From assembly GCA_036925085.1 (NCBI GenBank), contig JAUPFP010000027.1, positions 2,965,501-3,029,500 of the forward strand: a stretch of DNA of 64,000 bases, written 5' to 3'. Below, piece after piece: positions 49,608 to 60,695 of the stretch (position 1 is the stretch's first letter; every line of letters starts with the position of its first letter). A program made the position numbers and the translations under genes. The DNA is from Brachycybe producta. Lineage: Eukaryota > Arthropoda > Diplopoda > Playtdesmida > Andrognathidae. The notes under the pieces were generated by a model that was not told the DNA's origin, ran no database searches, and was given only the letters and a program-made list of their open reading frames with translations.

Positions 49608-50898
49608 CTAGTAGTTCATAAACCATTTGAATATCATTCACTCCCAGTTAAATAAACAAATGGTTACTTGTGGGAGAAAATATATTTATCCTCCGATACA
49701 GTGGAGGAAACTGATGAGGGCCAAGCGTGCCAAGCACCCTCCACACCCACCGATTATGGTACTTCCACAACCACAATACATAGAAGCACTGCTATAGCCT
49801 CCACCTCCAAGTCTTGTTGTCGTTTGAAATGAAATCTTTTGAGATGAAATACGAAAGGGGTAGTGAGAGTAGCTAAATAAGCTGCGATGGATTTTTTTTT
49901 AAAGTAAAACCTCTTTTCGTTTGTTGAACCAAAATGACACCCCAAAAAAACCATTTTCTCAACCACACGATAAACAATACAAACATAAAACACTATTAAA
50001 AATATACCCAACGAATAACAAGTTACCTGACAATGTGAAATATCAGTCATTCTTACAAATTCACCAGTCAATTTACAAAAATGAACAATTTTATAGCTTC
50101 TGCATATTGGGCTAGTATTTTAGGCAATGTGCATAATGTCTAAGACAGTAAATAAATCTAAAAATACATTCAAATAAGTGTGTATATTGCCTTTTAGATG
50201 TAGATGTTCTGTACATTACCTAAATGTGCAGACTTTCTACAGTGACCAGTAATTTTATAAAGTCACCGATTTGTCCACTTTGTCGGTCTCTCAAACTCTT
50301 GTTATTGACCAAAGCTTTTTTTTAAAAAAAAATAGTTCAAACAAAAAGCATTTGAGAAATTTAAAAACAATCTTCTTAAGTAAAACCCAATTGAAAATCA
50401 CTTCAAGCAAAACTGTAACAAGTTTTAATAGAAACAACAAATTGAATGTTTTTTTGTTTGTTTGCTTAACAATAACAACGAAAATAATTAAAAAAATATA
50501 TTATATATTGGGAAAAAAAAAATTTCAAAAAAAATACTTTCAGAATTTTTTCTTCAAAAATTCCTCCGAATCCTGAAAATGATGTTTTTATCCCTATTTT
50601 GCAGTGTTGAGACACATTTATTATTGAACATAATTTGTCTCTACACTGCAATTTTGCATTTTTATTACTATTTTTAAGTTTGTTTTTTAACTATAATACA
50701 ATTTATAAAATAAACAAAAGTGCTCCCCCCAACCCTCTCTACACGTTGCGGCTAGTCAAGTTTGCTAGAAGGAAAAATTACAATACAAACTTGTTATTCA
50801 AATTTAAGCATTGATAAATCCTGATTTTATTTATTTTTCTTCACAATTTTTTCCCCATATTTGCATATTTTGAATCCCGAATTTGGCTATTTTTATTA
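49608..50898. other. Non-coding stretch
   Basis: No gene supported. The minus-strand ORF at 49754-50071 and plus-strand ORFs in this stretch are short, atypical in composition and without motifs. Confidence 0.55.
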
Positions 50899-51041
50899 TT
50901 ACTCGCTTCACATAATTTGTTTGTTTGTTCAACACCCACCCATCTTCTGAAATATTTGAAAGACATTCACACTGCACGGGGATTGAACCCATGACCAACA
51001 TTACAACGGGCTAAGACACTAACCACTACACCAACAAGACA
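50899..51041 (-). mobile_element. tRNA-derived SINE, copy 1
   Basis: On the minus strand it begins with a tRNA-like head: A-box TGGTGTAGTGG (51033-51023) and B-box GGTTCAATCCCC (about 50990-50979). The body (CAGTGTGAATGTCTTTCAAA, TTTCAGAAGATGGGTGGG, AACAAACAAACAAATTATG, GCGAGTAA) aligns with the copy at 56096. The similarity spans head and body in the same order, which separates a SINE from a tRNA gene. Confidence 0.8.
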
Positions 51042-51360
51042 AGAACAGATTATGTTTGTTTTTTTAATTTTTAGACCATTTTTTTTTTGTTTAATTTTCT
51101 TGTTTATTTCCGAATTTTCCAGTCTTGCTAATAATGACAAATAAATTTATTTCAATGTTGGGCAACAAAAACAGAAACTCCTTAAGTAAGAGCGTTTCAG
51201 ACGTTTTCCTTAAAGATTTTAGCAGAAGACAAAACAATTTCTAAACTTTCTAGGAAAATAATAACATTTAAATATATATATTAAGGCGGTATTAAAATGT
51301 AAAACACACCACAAATTCGAGTTATTTCATCATTCAGAAGGAAAATGACGAGAAAGTTCT
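51042..51360. other. Non-coding spacer
   Basis: AT-rich sequence between the SINE and a foldback element. Nothing else seen. Confidence 0.5.
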
Positions 51361-51540
51361 AAGTGTCTTAGAAACTAGAAGGGTAGCTGAATCACTTACG
51401 ATTATTTTTCCTGTTTTTTCTGTGAGTTTGAAGCTGAATTAACTTTTTTTTATCCAAATTGGAAGTTTATTTTGAACGATATCAAAAACATAAAAATACT
51501 ATTATTCAGCTATAGCCCGTTCTAGTTTCTAGCACACTTT
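51361..51540. mobile_element. AGAAACTAGA foldback family, copy D
   Basis: The best-preserved copy. The left end AAGTGTCTTAGAAACTAGAA continues GGGTAGCTGAATCAC. The right end in reverse is AAGTGTGCTAGAAACTAGAA and then CGGGCTATAGCTGAATAAT. It is 180 bp and non-coding. Confidence 0.85.
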
Positions 51541-52005
51541 TCACACCCAAAATAACCACAGTTCGAAAACAACGAACATCTTAAAGAAATGTCTCAACTA
51601 CTTTCAACAATTATTAGCATATATATCTCTGAACCGTCTTTGAATTAACATATTTGTCAACTTTGATTGATTGCCAATTGTCATTGATCATTAATTTGAT
51701 TATGTAAATGTCAAACCGACCAAAATGAGTTATTATTTCACATGTCCTGAGATTACATAAAACATAAGAATGTTATGTTAAATCAAATCAGTCCAATGAA
51801 CTACAAATTTCTAGTTTTAAATAAAAATAGAAAAAGGTAAAAAAAAAAAATGTAGAGAGAAATTTGACAACAAAAAAGAGAAATAAAATATTCTACTTTG
51901 AATAAATGCAGCTGGATTTTTGTTATTTTTCAAGTTTCTACAATTGCAGCTGCAAACTAAAATATATATATTTAAAAATAAAACACTCAACATCATCCCT
52001 TTGAA

Positions 52006-52770
52006 GCTGGGTACAGACGATCAATTCTGGATTGTAAATCCTGGATTCTCTCTTAAATTGCAACAGACACACAATTCTGTCTAACTTTTCTTTGTTTTAA
52101 TATTGAAATTTTATTTAATAAGTGGGCAGAGCCTTTTTTTTTTTTTTTTTTGCTTATTTTCTCATCGTTGAAAGCATTACAATTTGAATAAAAATGCTTA
52201 TGTTCTCACGTTCTAAAGCTTTTCATAAATCCAGTGCCACAACACACCGGCCGGCTTACTTCAATTCAACTTAATAATTTAAGGTTGCTTATTCACGATC
52301 AATTCCGGCTTGATCATTATGGCTTATTAATCGAGGATTGTTTCTCAAAATCGACACAAATGTTCAATTTATTCCTGTCGATTTTATCATAGAAAACATT
52401 ACGATTTGAATAAATTTTTCTTCGTTCTCACACTAAAAGATTGTCATCCCACCTCACACACAATCCATTTTAATTCAAAAATTGAAGCAAAAATCAGAAA
52501 GTTCGAGTAAAGATGGAAAAATGCAATTGAAAAAGATTGAATTAACAAGTTCCACCACTGAAGCACAATCTTTTTTGGTTTTGAAAAGCCAAGATGGACA
52601 AACCAAAATTGATCGTGCATAAGCTACCTAAGTGAATATCTGGTCAAAAGCAAATTCGTTCGAGCCAAGATTGAAAAGCAATAAACGTTGGATTGATTTA
52701 AGAAAACCCACCACACATAAACGATCAATATTGGCATTGAAAAACCAAGAATTGATCTTGTGTATCCAGC
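52006..52770. mobile_element. Nested inverted-repeat elements with GATCAATTC arms
   Basis: The outer ends GCTGGGTACAGACGATCAAT and, in reverse, GCTGGATACACAAGATCAAT enclose an inner pair AGGTTGCTTATTCACGATCA (from 52283) and, in reverse, AGGTAGCTTATGCACGATCA (to 52629). The two pairs share the core GATCAATT, so the inner element may be a relative inserted into the outer one. There is also a 20-base T run near 52136-52151. No ORF. Confidence 0.7.
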
Positions 52771-53555
52771 AGAAAATCGAAGGTCCCTTTTCCCCATCCT
52801 GACTTCAACTTCTCCCTATACATTTTTTTCTTTTCTTCTGAAAGACACAATGTAACAACGACATAGAACAGTGTCTGTACAATTCCCCAAAAAAGTCAGA
52901 ACCACCCCTGAAATTAAACTGGAACCGGTGTACAATTGCATTGGTAATGACAGACAGTGAGCAGGCAGGCAGGCAAGCAAGCAGGCAGTAAGCCTGAGCA
53001 CAAAGAGGGGTGGGGGGAAGGACATTAACTCACTGACAGTCTCTCAGTCAGTGACATCAGAAAGAACATAAAGCTCCTTCTTGTTCAGACAAGAGTAAAC
53101 GAACCATTACAAAAGCATTGACATTCTTGGTTAAAAAAAAGTACTATTCTTGTGAGAGCATTATTATTATTATTACTAGATGGATACTTTTACATAAGAA
53201 ACTCCTATTTTGTTGAAAGTTCAGATCTGTTCAGTTGGAACGAATCTTCATAAAAGTGTATAATTTGCTAAAGAAGGCGGAGAGAAAAGTACCCCCGAAA
53301 AAAAAAAGTCGACACAGGAATTCTAAAAATATATCTGTAAGCTCCATCACAAAAGCCGAATAGATTAAGATAAAAAAAAAAGTACCATCGTCAGACACAC
53401 GGACTACACTGTGTAAATGCATCTGTTAAACACATGGTCAAAATTCTAAAGACACAAAAAAAAATAAGGAAGATATCATTTTTATAAATGTGCAGGTGTT
53501 GTGTTTGTGAGTGCACCTTTATAAAAAAATACATTGTCTGCAATCTGGAAACTAA
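52771..53555. other. Non-coding stretch
   Basis: No gene supported. A GCAGGCAG-type short tandem lies at about 52962-52988. Confidence 0.55.
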
Positions 53556-53822
53556 GACTTAGTTTTTTTTTTGTGCTAAAAATAATCTAGAAAGGTGATT
53601 TGGCTCCACCTCTTAGACAATTATTTAAAAGAAAATAATTTCCGGATGTGTTTGACTTTACCATTTTTTTTTCAAACATGAGCTCATAGAAAGCCTCAAA
53701 GGAGGAGGCCATTTTGAAAACATGACGTCTACATATTTAAATAGATATTCTTTATAATCTGACCTTCACACTGACGTTTGTCGCCATATTAAATTCAATC
53801 ATCTCAAGAAAGCAAGTACAGT
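53556..53822 (+). repeat. Dispersed repeat R2 copy 2
   Basis: Collinear with 27255-27525. It is directly followed by a pogo-like terminus (ACAGTAGAATTTTATTTATT...) at 53818-53900. Confidence 0.65.
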
Positions 53823-54930
53823 AGAATTTTATTTATTTCGAATTTCGGTAATCGAGACTTCCGGGTAATCCGATCCCATTAAAATCCGGTGATTCGATGA
53901 TGAATTTCTTGAGAAGGGTTCCCGGACACATTTTCTTTACAGATGTCCCTCGTCCACATGTGTAGTTTCTGGAAGCTACTTATTTTCTTTATAAATAATG
54001 TCTCTCTCTTTCGTTTGCGAATGCAACCAATGATAGAAATTATCGTTAAGTTATGGATTTCATAACTTTTGGTAATTATTCGATTGAATAACTGTAGAGA
54101 CTCACTGTGTTGGATCTTTTTTTTTAATCCCTTTTTTGCGAAACTTGCCAACACACAAATGTAACGATTTTGTTCCCAAGTCAGTTTTAGAAAGTTTTAC
54201 AAGCCAACTTTGTCAAAGTTAACTTTCATCGTCATAAATATATATTTTTCTTACAGAACTTTTATGAATCTCTCTCTCACTCACTCACTCATTATACACA
54301 TACACAGTTATACACATATAATGTATTTTAATCCTAGATAATAACCATCATCACTTACTCAACATAGTCCATATAATAATCGTAAAATTTAAGCTATGTA
54401 ATAATAGATGTGTTTGTAGGCCTACTACATAAAGAGATGAAATGTTGTGAGAAAAAGTGAAATCGTTCAAATGAGAAAAAAAAAAGCTACTAGAAAACTA
54501 AACAGTGTGAAACATACTTTATTTCAGAGGTAAAACCTCATAAATTACATAAAATAACTCATTTTTAACCTGTCTGATTTTCTTATAGAGTCACTAATAT
54601 TTCTCTGTCTTAAGTGTTCAAAATTAATTTATTACAATTAATAATTGTTTTAATGACTATTACTGCAAAATTACAATTACTCATTTTTACCAAAGCATAT
54701 TTGAATTTCTTTCTAATTACAAATCAAATAATAAGAGAAATATTGTGACATTTCAACTGAAAAATCATTAAAAAACGACAATCACAAAAAGTTAATAATA
54801 TCGAAAGAATTCAAAACTAATTAACGCAAAATCAGAGTAGTTTAAGAACATAAGTAATTAAAGTAATTGCTTTTTTCATTAGAACAAGGTAATTAGTTAC
54901 GTTTTACAGATTACAAAGTTTCTAAAATGG
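53823..54930. other. Non-coding stretch
   Basis: A pogo-like fragment at the start, then AT-rich DNA with no gene. Confidence 0.55.
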
Positions 54931-54947
54931 TATTTATATCGTTTCTT

Positions 54948-55040
54948 TTATATATATCTATCTATATATATCTATATCTATATATCTATATCTATATATA
55001 TATATATGTATATGTACATATGTATATATATATATATGTA
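54948..55040. repeat. TATATC/TA compound microsatellite
   Basis: Alternating TATCTATATC and TATATATATG units over about 90 bases. It produces a spurious Ile/Tyr reading. Confidence 0.85.
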
Positions 55041-55049
55041 ATATATAAC

Positions 55050-55156
55050 AAGGGACTGGCTCACTACAGCCACCAGGGTCACTACAGCTACGAAAAAGAA
55101 AATATAGACCTTTTTTCATCAAAAGGGTCACTACAGCTACCAAAAAATATAGGCCT
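55050..55156. repeat. GTCACTACAGCTACC block, left arm
   Basis: Three partly decayed copies of GGGTCACTACAGCTACC separated by AAAAAATATAG, GACCTTTT and TTCATCAAAAG. The same string of words occurs in inverted orientation at 55567-55690. Confidence 0.8.
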
Positions 55157-55189
55157 TTTTATTTATCAATACGTTTAGTTTAGATTACA

Positions 55190-55545
55190 TTCGGTTCAGT
55201 AAGGTTTCATTATGTTCGGTAAGGTTCGGTAAGGTTCGGTTAGGTTTGGTTAGGATCGGTTAGGTTCGGTTAGGTTTGGTTAGGATCGGTTAGGTTCGGT
55301 TAGGATCGGTTAGGTTCGGTTAGGTTCGGTTCGGATCGGTTAGGTTCAGTTAGGTTTGGTTAGGATCGGTTAGGTTCGGTTAGGTTCGGATCGGTTAGGT
55401 TCAGTTAGGTTCGGTTAGGTTCGGTTAGGTTCGGTTTGGTTAGGATCGGTTATGTTCAGTTAGTATCGGTACTTTTTGGTTAGGATCGTTAAGGTTTGGT
55501 TAGGTAAGGTTCGGTAAGGTTTTATTAGGTAAGGTTAGGTTAGGG
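55190..55545. repeat. Degenerate TTAGGTTCGG minisatellite (telomere-like)
   Basis: About 350 bases of GGTTAGGTTC, GGTTAGGATC and GGTTTGGTTA units with a period of about 10 and some 15. Each contains TTAGG, the common arthropod telomere unit. The mixture of variants argues for an old interstitial array rather than a live telomere. Confidence 0.85.
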
Positions 55546-55555
55546 AGAAAGGGTT

Positions 55556-55990
55556 ATTTTTTTAGCTGTAGTGAGGAGAAAGTGATAAAAAAAAAGATCT
55601 ATATTTTGTCCCCCTATTTTTTGGTAGCTGTAGTGACCCTTTTGATGAACAAAAGGTCTATTAATTTTTTTGGTAGCTGTAGTGACCCAAGTAGCTGTTC
55701 TCCCTCTAGTAGCGCTTGTGAGCCTTGGTAGCTGTAGTGACCCCCAACCGCTGTAGTGACCCCCAACCGCTGTAGTGACCCAAGAAGCTGTTCTCCCCTT
55801 AGTAGCGCTTGTGAGCCTTGGTAGCTGTAGTGACCCCCAACCGCTGTAGTGACCCCCAACCGCTGTAGTGACCCCCAACCGCTGTAGTGACCCCCAACCG
55901 CTGTAGTGACCCCCAACCGCTGTAGTGACCCAAGAAGCTGTTCTCCCCTTAGTAGCGCTTGTGAGCCTTGGTGGCTGTAGTGACCCCCAA
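55556..55990. repeat. GGTAGCTGTAGTGACCC block, right arm, with 19-bp tandem
   Basis: The left part is the inverted counterpart of 55050-55156. It then passes into a 19-bp tandem CCGCTGTAGTGACCCCCAA, and three copies of a longer unit containing GAAGCTGTTCTCCCCTTAGT and GCGCTTGTGAGCCTTGG at about 55690, 55783 and 55931. The long minus-strand reading of 161 codons is only this array translated. Confidence 0.85.
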
Positions 55991-56095
55991 CCTATAACAA
56001 GAACATACATAAGAAAATTAAACAAAAAACATGTTTTTTTTTGTGATACTCGCTTTTATAAAAACATAGTAAAAACACAAAACCTAATCCCCTAT

Positions 56096-56269
56096 TGTCT
56101 CGTTGGTGTAGTGGTTAGTGTCTCGGACCCTAGTTATGTTCGTTAACACAGGTCATGGGTTCAATTTCCGTGCAGTGGTGTGAATTACATTTTCAAATAT
56201 ATTTCAGAAGGTGAAGGTGGAGTGGACAAAACAAACAAATTATGAAGTTAAAATAAAAGCGAGTAAAAA
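56096..56269 (+). mobile_element. tRNA-derived SINE, copy 2
   Basis: A-box TGGTGTAGTGG at 56104-56114 and B-box GGTTCAATTTCC at 56158-56169, followed by the same body as the minus-strand copy at 50899 (TTTTCAAATATATTTCAGAA, AACAAACAAATTATG, AAAGCGAGTAA). The short words ACTCGCTTTTATA just upstream (56048-56060) and ATAAAAGCGAGT at its end form an inverted pair. No canonical tRNA acceptor stem is formed, so it is not a functional tRNA gene. Confidence 0.8.
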
Positions 56270-56720
56270 GTGGAAACGCGAACCAAAGAAATAAAATTTG
56301 ACCAAGTCAAAATTCAACAATTACATTGTGAGTGTTTGTATAGAGGCCCTTTTATCAATTCTGAAATCAAAATATATTACATTGAACAATTAATAATTGA
56401 GGGAGAGCGTGTGTCTAAAACATCTTTTTAATAAGTTAATTTAATTGTGCTTGTTTTTTTTGTATTTAACCGTTTTTTATCAGTTGTTATTCAAGAAAAA
56501 AAATTGCTTCTCGTTTGAGATTCACAATTAAATGACAATTATTTAAAAAAAAACTATTTTGTATTTTTTAAAAATAAAAACATTGTATTGAAACAAGATT
56601 TCATTTTATAAAAGACTAGTTTAATAACAAGTTAATACAAATTTATATTTGTAGTTATAAAAATTGTTGTTTTAAGGTGATTTTAAAGTATAAACTGGGG
56701 GGGGGGGGAGAAACTTGAAT
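56270..56720. other. Non-coding spacer
   Basis: AT-rich sequence with a G run at about 56697-56708. No gene. Confidence 0.55.
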
Positions 56721-56947
56721 GTACTTTAGAAACTAGAAGGGTAGTAGTGGCTGAATCTTTTAAAGGGTACTCTTCTTTCTTTTCATGTTTTGATTATCTT
56801 TCAAAATAAATTTTCACTTGAGTTCGAAAATAATCTAACTTCAAAGCAGACGAATTTTTTTTATATAAAAAAGTTCATTTTGAAAAAGATCAATATGAAA
56901 ATATACCTTAAATGATTGATTCGCTCTTCTAGTTTTTCAAGTTTCTC
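56721..56947. mobile_element. AGAAACTAGA foldback family, copy E
   Basis: The left end TACTTTAGAAACTAGAAGGG continues TAGTAGTGGCTGAATC. The right end is GATTCGCTCTTCTAG and then TTTTTCAAG. The interior word ATCTTTCAAAATAAATTTT matches the other copies. Confidence 0.7.
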
Positions 56948-57176
56948 TTACTTTTTGCTCGCTCATGAAAGACAAATCATCTTAAATTATATAATTAATT
57001 TTTTTTTATTGCAAGAGCGTAAAACGGCTAACACAATTTTCGTTTAAGACTTTTGAGATTATTTTTGATTTGAAATTAAAACAAAATAATTAAAATGTCT
57101 ACGTGTGATTTTTTAAAATAAACTTCAACATTTAATATAAAACATGATTCAAAAGCTTTTCAATTGTTTAGTCTTT

Positions 57177-57178
<2 letters not shown>

Positions 57179-57256
<78 letters not shown>
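57179..57256. repeat. (AAT)n microsatellite
   Basis: About 26 uninterrupted AAT units. A shorter AAT tract occurs at about 60658-60692. Confidence 0.95.
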
Positions 57257-57257
<1 letters not shown>

Positions 57258-57860
57258 GACACCTTTTTCAAGTATGTTTACATTTTTGAGAGTTGAATGA
57301 ATAATTAAACGTGACTTGAAAAAAACACCTCCAATTAAAGATAAGATTTAATTAAATTAGGATAGAAAGTAATCAGTTTTAAAGATTTTCTTTAATATTA
57401 TTTTTCAAGGATGTCAAGTGTATTTTATTATTTACACACAACACACACACACAATGTGACTGATAAGACAATCCATCAAAATTCATGACTCACTTCTTAA
57501 TTCATGAATATTTGAGAAGAAGGACATGTTACCTACATGTAGAAGGCCTACACACAGGTATATAAAAAAAAGGTGGGTGGTGGTTAGTTACATTAAGGGA
57601 AATAGTAAAGGAAAACCATTTCAACTTTTTTATTTCAAGTTCACTTGAGACATTTAAATATATATGTTTCTTTCTCTCCCCTCAAACTTAATACAATTTT
57701 CGACCTACCCGACTGAAACTTTTAAAAGACACAAAAAATAATCTCAATTCTAGACTTGGGACGGGACATCCCACACACACATCCAGTCAATCCTGTCTAC
57801 TTTTTTTTACTCAAGAAAATATATATTTTTAAAAAAATATAGTTTTTTTTTATAAAAAAA

Positions 57861-58173
57861 ATGAAATTCAGACACGAATATAGTTCAAAAGGAAAAATGT
57901 TTTCAAATTGTTCAAAATCAACATTTTTTTTCTGGTTGTTGAGTATTTTCAGTGTTTGTTATAGTAATTCTCTGATTCAAAACAAAGATGAATTGAATCG
58001 ATTCGGAAGCATCAGTTTCACATCTCCTTCGATGACCGGGCGATTGACCACCACCACCACCACCACCACACATCAACAACAACACCATCATCAGAGATAC
58101 AACAGTGACGGTGGTGGTGGCGGCGGCGGTCATCATCATCGTTTCATAACTGACCAATCGACTAAATCGAGCG
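57861..58173 (+). CDS. Possible first coding exon of a secreted or membrane protein
   Basis: From the ATG at 57861 the reading has a basic N-terminus, a hydrophobic stretch STFFFWLLSIFSVCYS at about residues 20-35 that looks like a signal peptide, and then SLIQNKDELNRFGSISF followed by Thr-, His/Gln- and Gly-rich low-complexity segments. A GT donor-like GCG|GTAAAT occurs at 58173/58174; beyond it the frame runs into poly-T sequence and stops at 58193. A second Met at residue 13 would give a shorter signal peptide. I found no downstream exon in the window and no family. It could be a chance ORF on simple repeats (CAC, CAT, GGT tracts). Confidence 0.35.
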
Positions 58174-58193
58174 GTAAATTTCAATTTTTTTAA

Positions 58194-59960
58194 TACTATT
58201 TCATAATAAATGAATATGATTAATTTAAATATGCTTTTTAACATTTAGAATAAATTATAAATATATTATACAGGGTGTCCCAAACGTCTCTTGTGTATTT
58301 TGGTGGTGAAATAGGATGAATTTCAAACAAATTTCTTAATGACATGATTGCAGTGTCTATTTTTACACAAAATACAAATAACAGAACTTAAAACTTTAAT
58401 TATTATTTTCTACATGTGCCCTACCAGTTTCTATGCAAATTTAAAATTGGTCAGCTTGTATTGCAGAATCCATATTGCAAAATTCCTATCATGGGTCTAA
58501 AAATAAATTTATAAAAATTCTAAAAACCATTAAAACACATGGTATTTTGTATAAAAATATTAATTGTTGTGAGAAATTACTTTTCATAGTAATTTGTCTC
58601 AACGTCCTCATCGTATTTTACAATAAATATGCAGGGACTTTTGGGATAATTTATTAAATTATGTATTGGTCAAGAGGAGTTATTATTATTATTATTCTAA
58701 GATGGAATCAATCAATCAATCAATAATGACTGGTGGACAGGTTATTGAACACTTGTCAAAATAATGACATAGAGATGTGGGTGTTTTAACAACAACAACA
58801 AAAAAAAGTGTGAAAAAATCTCTTGTCCGAACACAATATATGTAACATGTATAGAGACCTTTAGGGAGGGAGGGAGGGAGGGTTCCCCACTTGTCAACTT
58901 ATTTACTCGATTAGGCGTGGATAAAACTCATATATTATGTAGGTTATTCATCGTTATTATTGACTCAAATCAGTCAGATTCGTCCACACTTTAATATACA
59001 TGTTTCAGAGAAAGAGAGAAGAAAAAAACACCTGATACAGAGATTTGAACGCCAATTTCAATTAGAAAATTCTATCTTTTCTCAACTCCCACTCTCAAAA
59101 CTTCAACAAAAAACCCCATTTTCATATTGTATTGAAATTACAAAGTTAAACCACCTCCTCCTACCTTTCCCTATGTAGAACATATAACTAACTACCTACG
59201 TATTTCTTATTATAAACAGTGAACACTTTTAAATTAGAGATTTGTCAATTACGAATGTGAAACCTATTTATTTACGGTTTTACATCATGTAAATTGTTAT
59301 ATTATTTCAAAGAAGATAAAAAAAACTAGTTATCTTCGATCCCATCTTGTTATTTATTCTTTTAGTTATAAGACAAAAGAGAGAAACAATTGTTCAGTTT
59401 CTCTTCCTCTATAATTATTTTATATATTAAAAGTATTCTCATTTTTTGTCTTCTGAAAGGTGAATGTTCGTTAAAAAAAAGGTAAAAGTGGGAGCTTCAC
59501 ATTTGGTCAATTCATTCATTTCTTTAACGCCACACACTCACTCACTCACTGGATGGGTCCTGTTCGACTTCACCCATCCACCCACTTTTTTGACTAATTT
59601 GAACTGATGGAATCACGATTAAAAACAACAACAAAAAAGTGGATTACAATTTAAATGTAAAGCTCTGGTTATGTAGATGTGTCCTAGACTCCTAGGATGC
59701 CGAAGAACGCCACAGCCCAACCACCTGCAACTTCATTTTGCAGTCGTAATCAAACATCAAAAGTGGTCATTCTATTTCTCTTTATAAAGTGAACTTTGAA
59801 GTTCTTTTATTTTTCTTTGCTGTCACCATTTATATATATGTACATGTAACATGTATGCAATGAATTGTGGTGTAGGATGAAAGAATTTAGCTCTACGTAT
59901 TGGTGGCGCCATCTATTGGCCACACTCAGCTACAATATGGAATGCTCCACAGGTAGGCAG
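58194..59960. other. Non-coding stretch (intron or intergenic)
   Basis: No coding exon recognised. CAGGGTGTCCCAAACGTCTC at about 58273-58292 resembles termini of some invertebrate DNA elements, but no matching inverted end was found. A GGGA tandem lies at 58864-58882. Confidence 0.5.
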
Positions 59961-60182
59961 CTACGGAGCCCTGTCAAGTGCATGCAAAAAATCAGATTGC
60001 GGACGTGGGGGGTGTAGGCTATGCTCGTGAAAATACAAAGTCTTAGAAAAACCATTGCACATGAACCGGAAGTACGGGAATGTAATTTGTAATTGCTAAT
60101 TAAAGTTTGTATAAATTGCGAAGTATAAATAGATTGTATAAATAGTAAATTCGCGATGTATGTCCTTTACAAGGCTCCGTAG
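59961..60182. mobile_element. 222-bp inverted-repeat element with CTACGGAGCC ends
   Basis: The left end CTACGGAGCCCTGTCAA and the right end in reverse CTACGGAGCCTTGTAAA match at 15 of 17. The interior is non-coding. Confidence 0.7.
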
Positions 60183-60657
60183 GTAGCTCTTAGTTGAGTT
60201 ACAATCAATATACTGTACTTCTATAGATTTCGACACAACTACTTAACCAGAGCATGACATGAACAATTGAAAATTGTACACTTCTTACAACAAATGTACA
60301 AATTTGAGTGAGTGACATTCACAGTAGTAATACTAGGGTACAAGGGGGGGGGGAGTTATAGGTACAAATGGTATTTCTCATTGAAAACCAAATGGTACAA
60401 TTACCTAACATCAAAATTACCTTAAAAGGTGGGGGGATAAAGAGGGGGGGGGGGGGGGGAGGAGGTAATGAATGAAACAAATTAGGGTAAAAGAATAAAA
60501 TAAATCGTGACTTGTTTGTTCTAAGCGAAAAATACAATTTTTTATGGATAATAATAAAATGTTATCCAAAAATTAAGAATCGACATTTTTTCAGTCAAAT
60601 AATACCGCAATCAGGACATCCTAAATGTCCAAAAAATAATTAAATCCCTCTTTATAT

Positions 60658-60695
<38 letters not shown>

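Noticed and set aside
55190-55545. True telomere
   Set aside because: Units are heterogeneous, about 10-bp rather than pure TTAGG, and ordinary sequence continues on both sides.
55540-56025. 161-codon minus-strand ORF with repeated LGVTTAVGGHYSGWGS
   Set aside because: It is the 19-bp and longer tandem array translated; the period explains the open frame.
56096-56180. Functional tRNA gene
   Set aside because: A- and B-boxes are present but no acceptor stem or intact cloverleaf forms, and a second copy shares a non-tRNA body, so it is a SINE.
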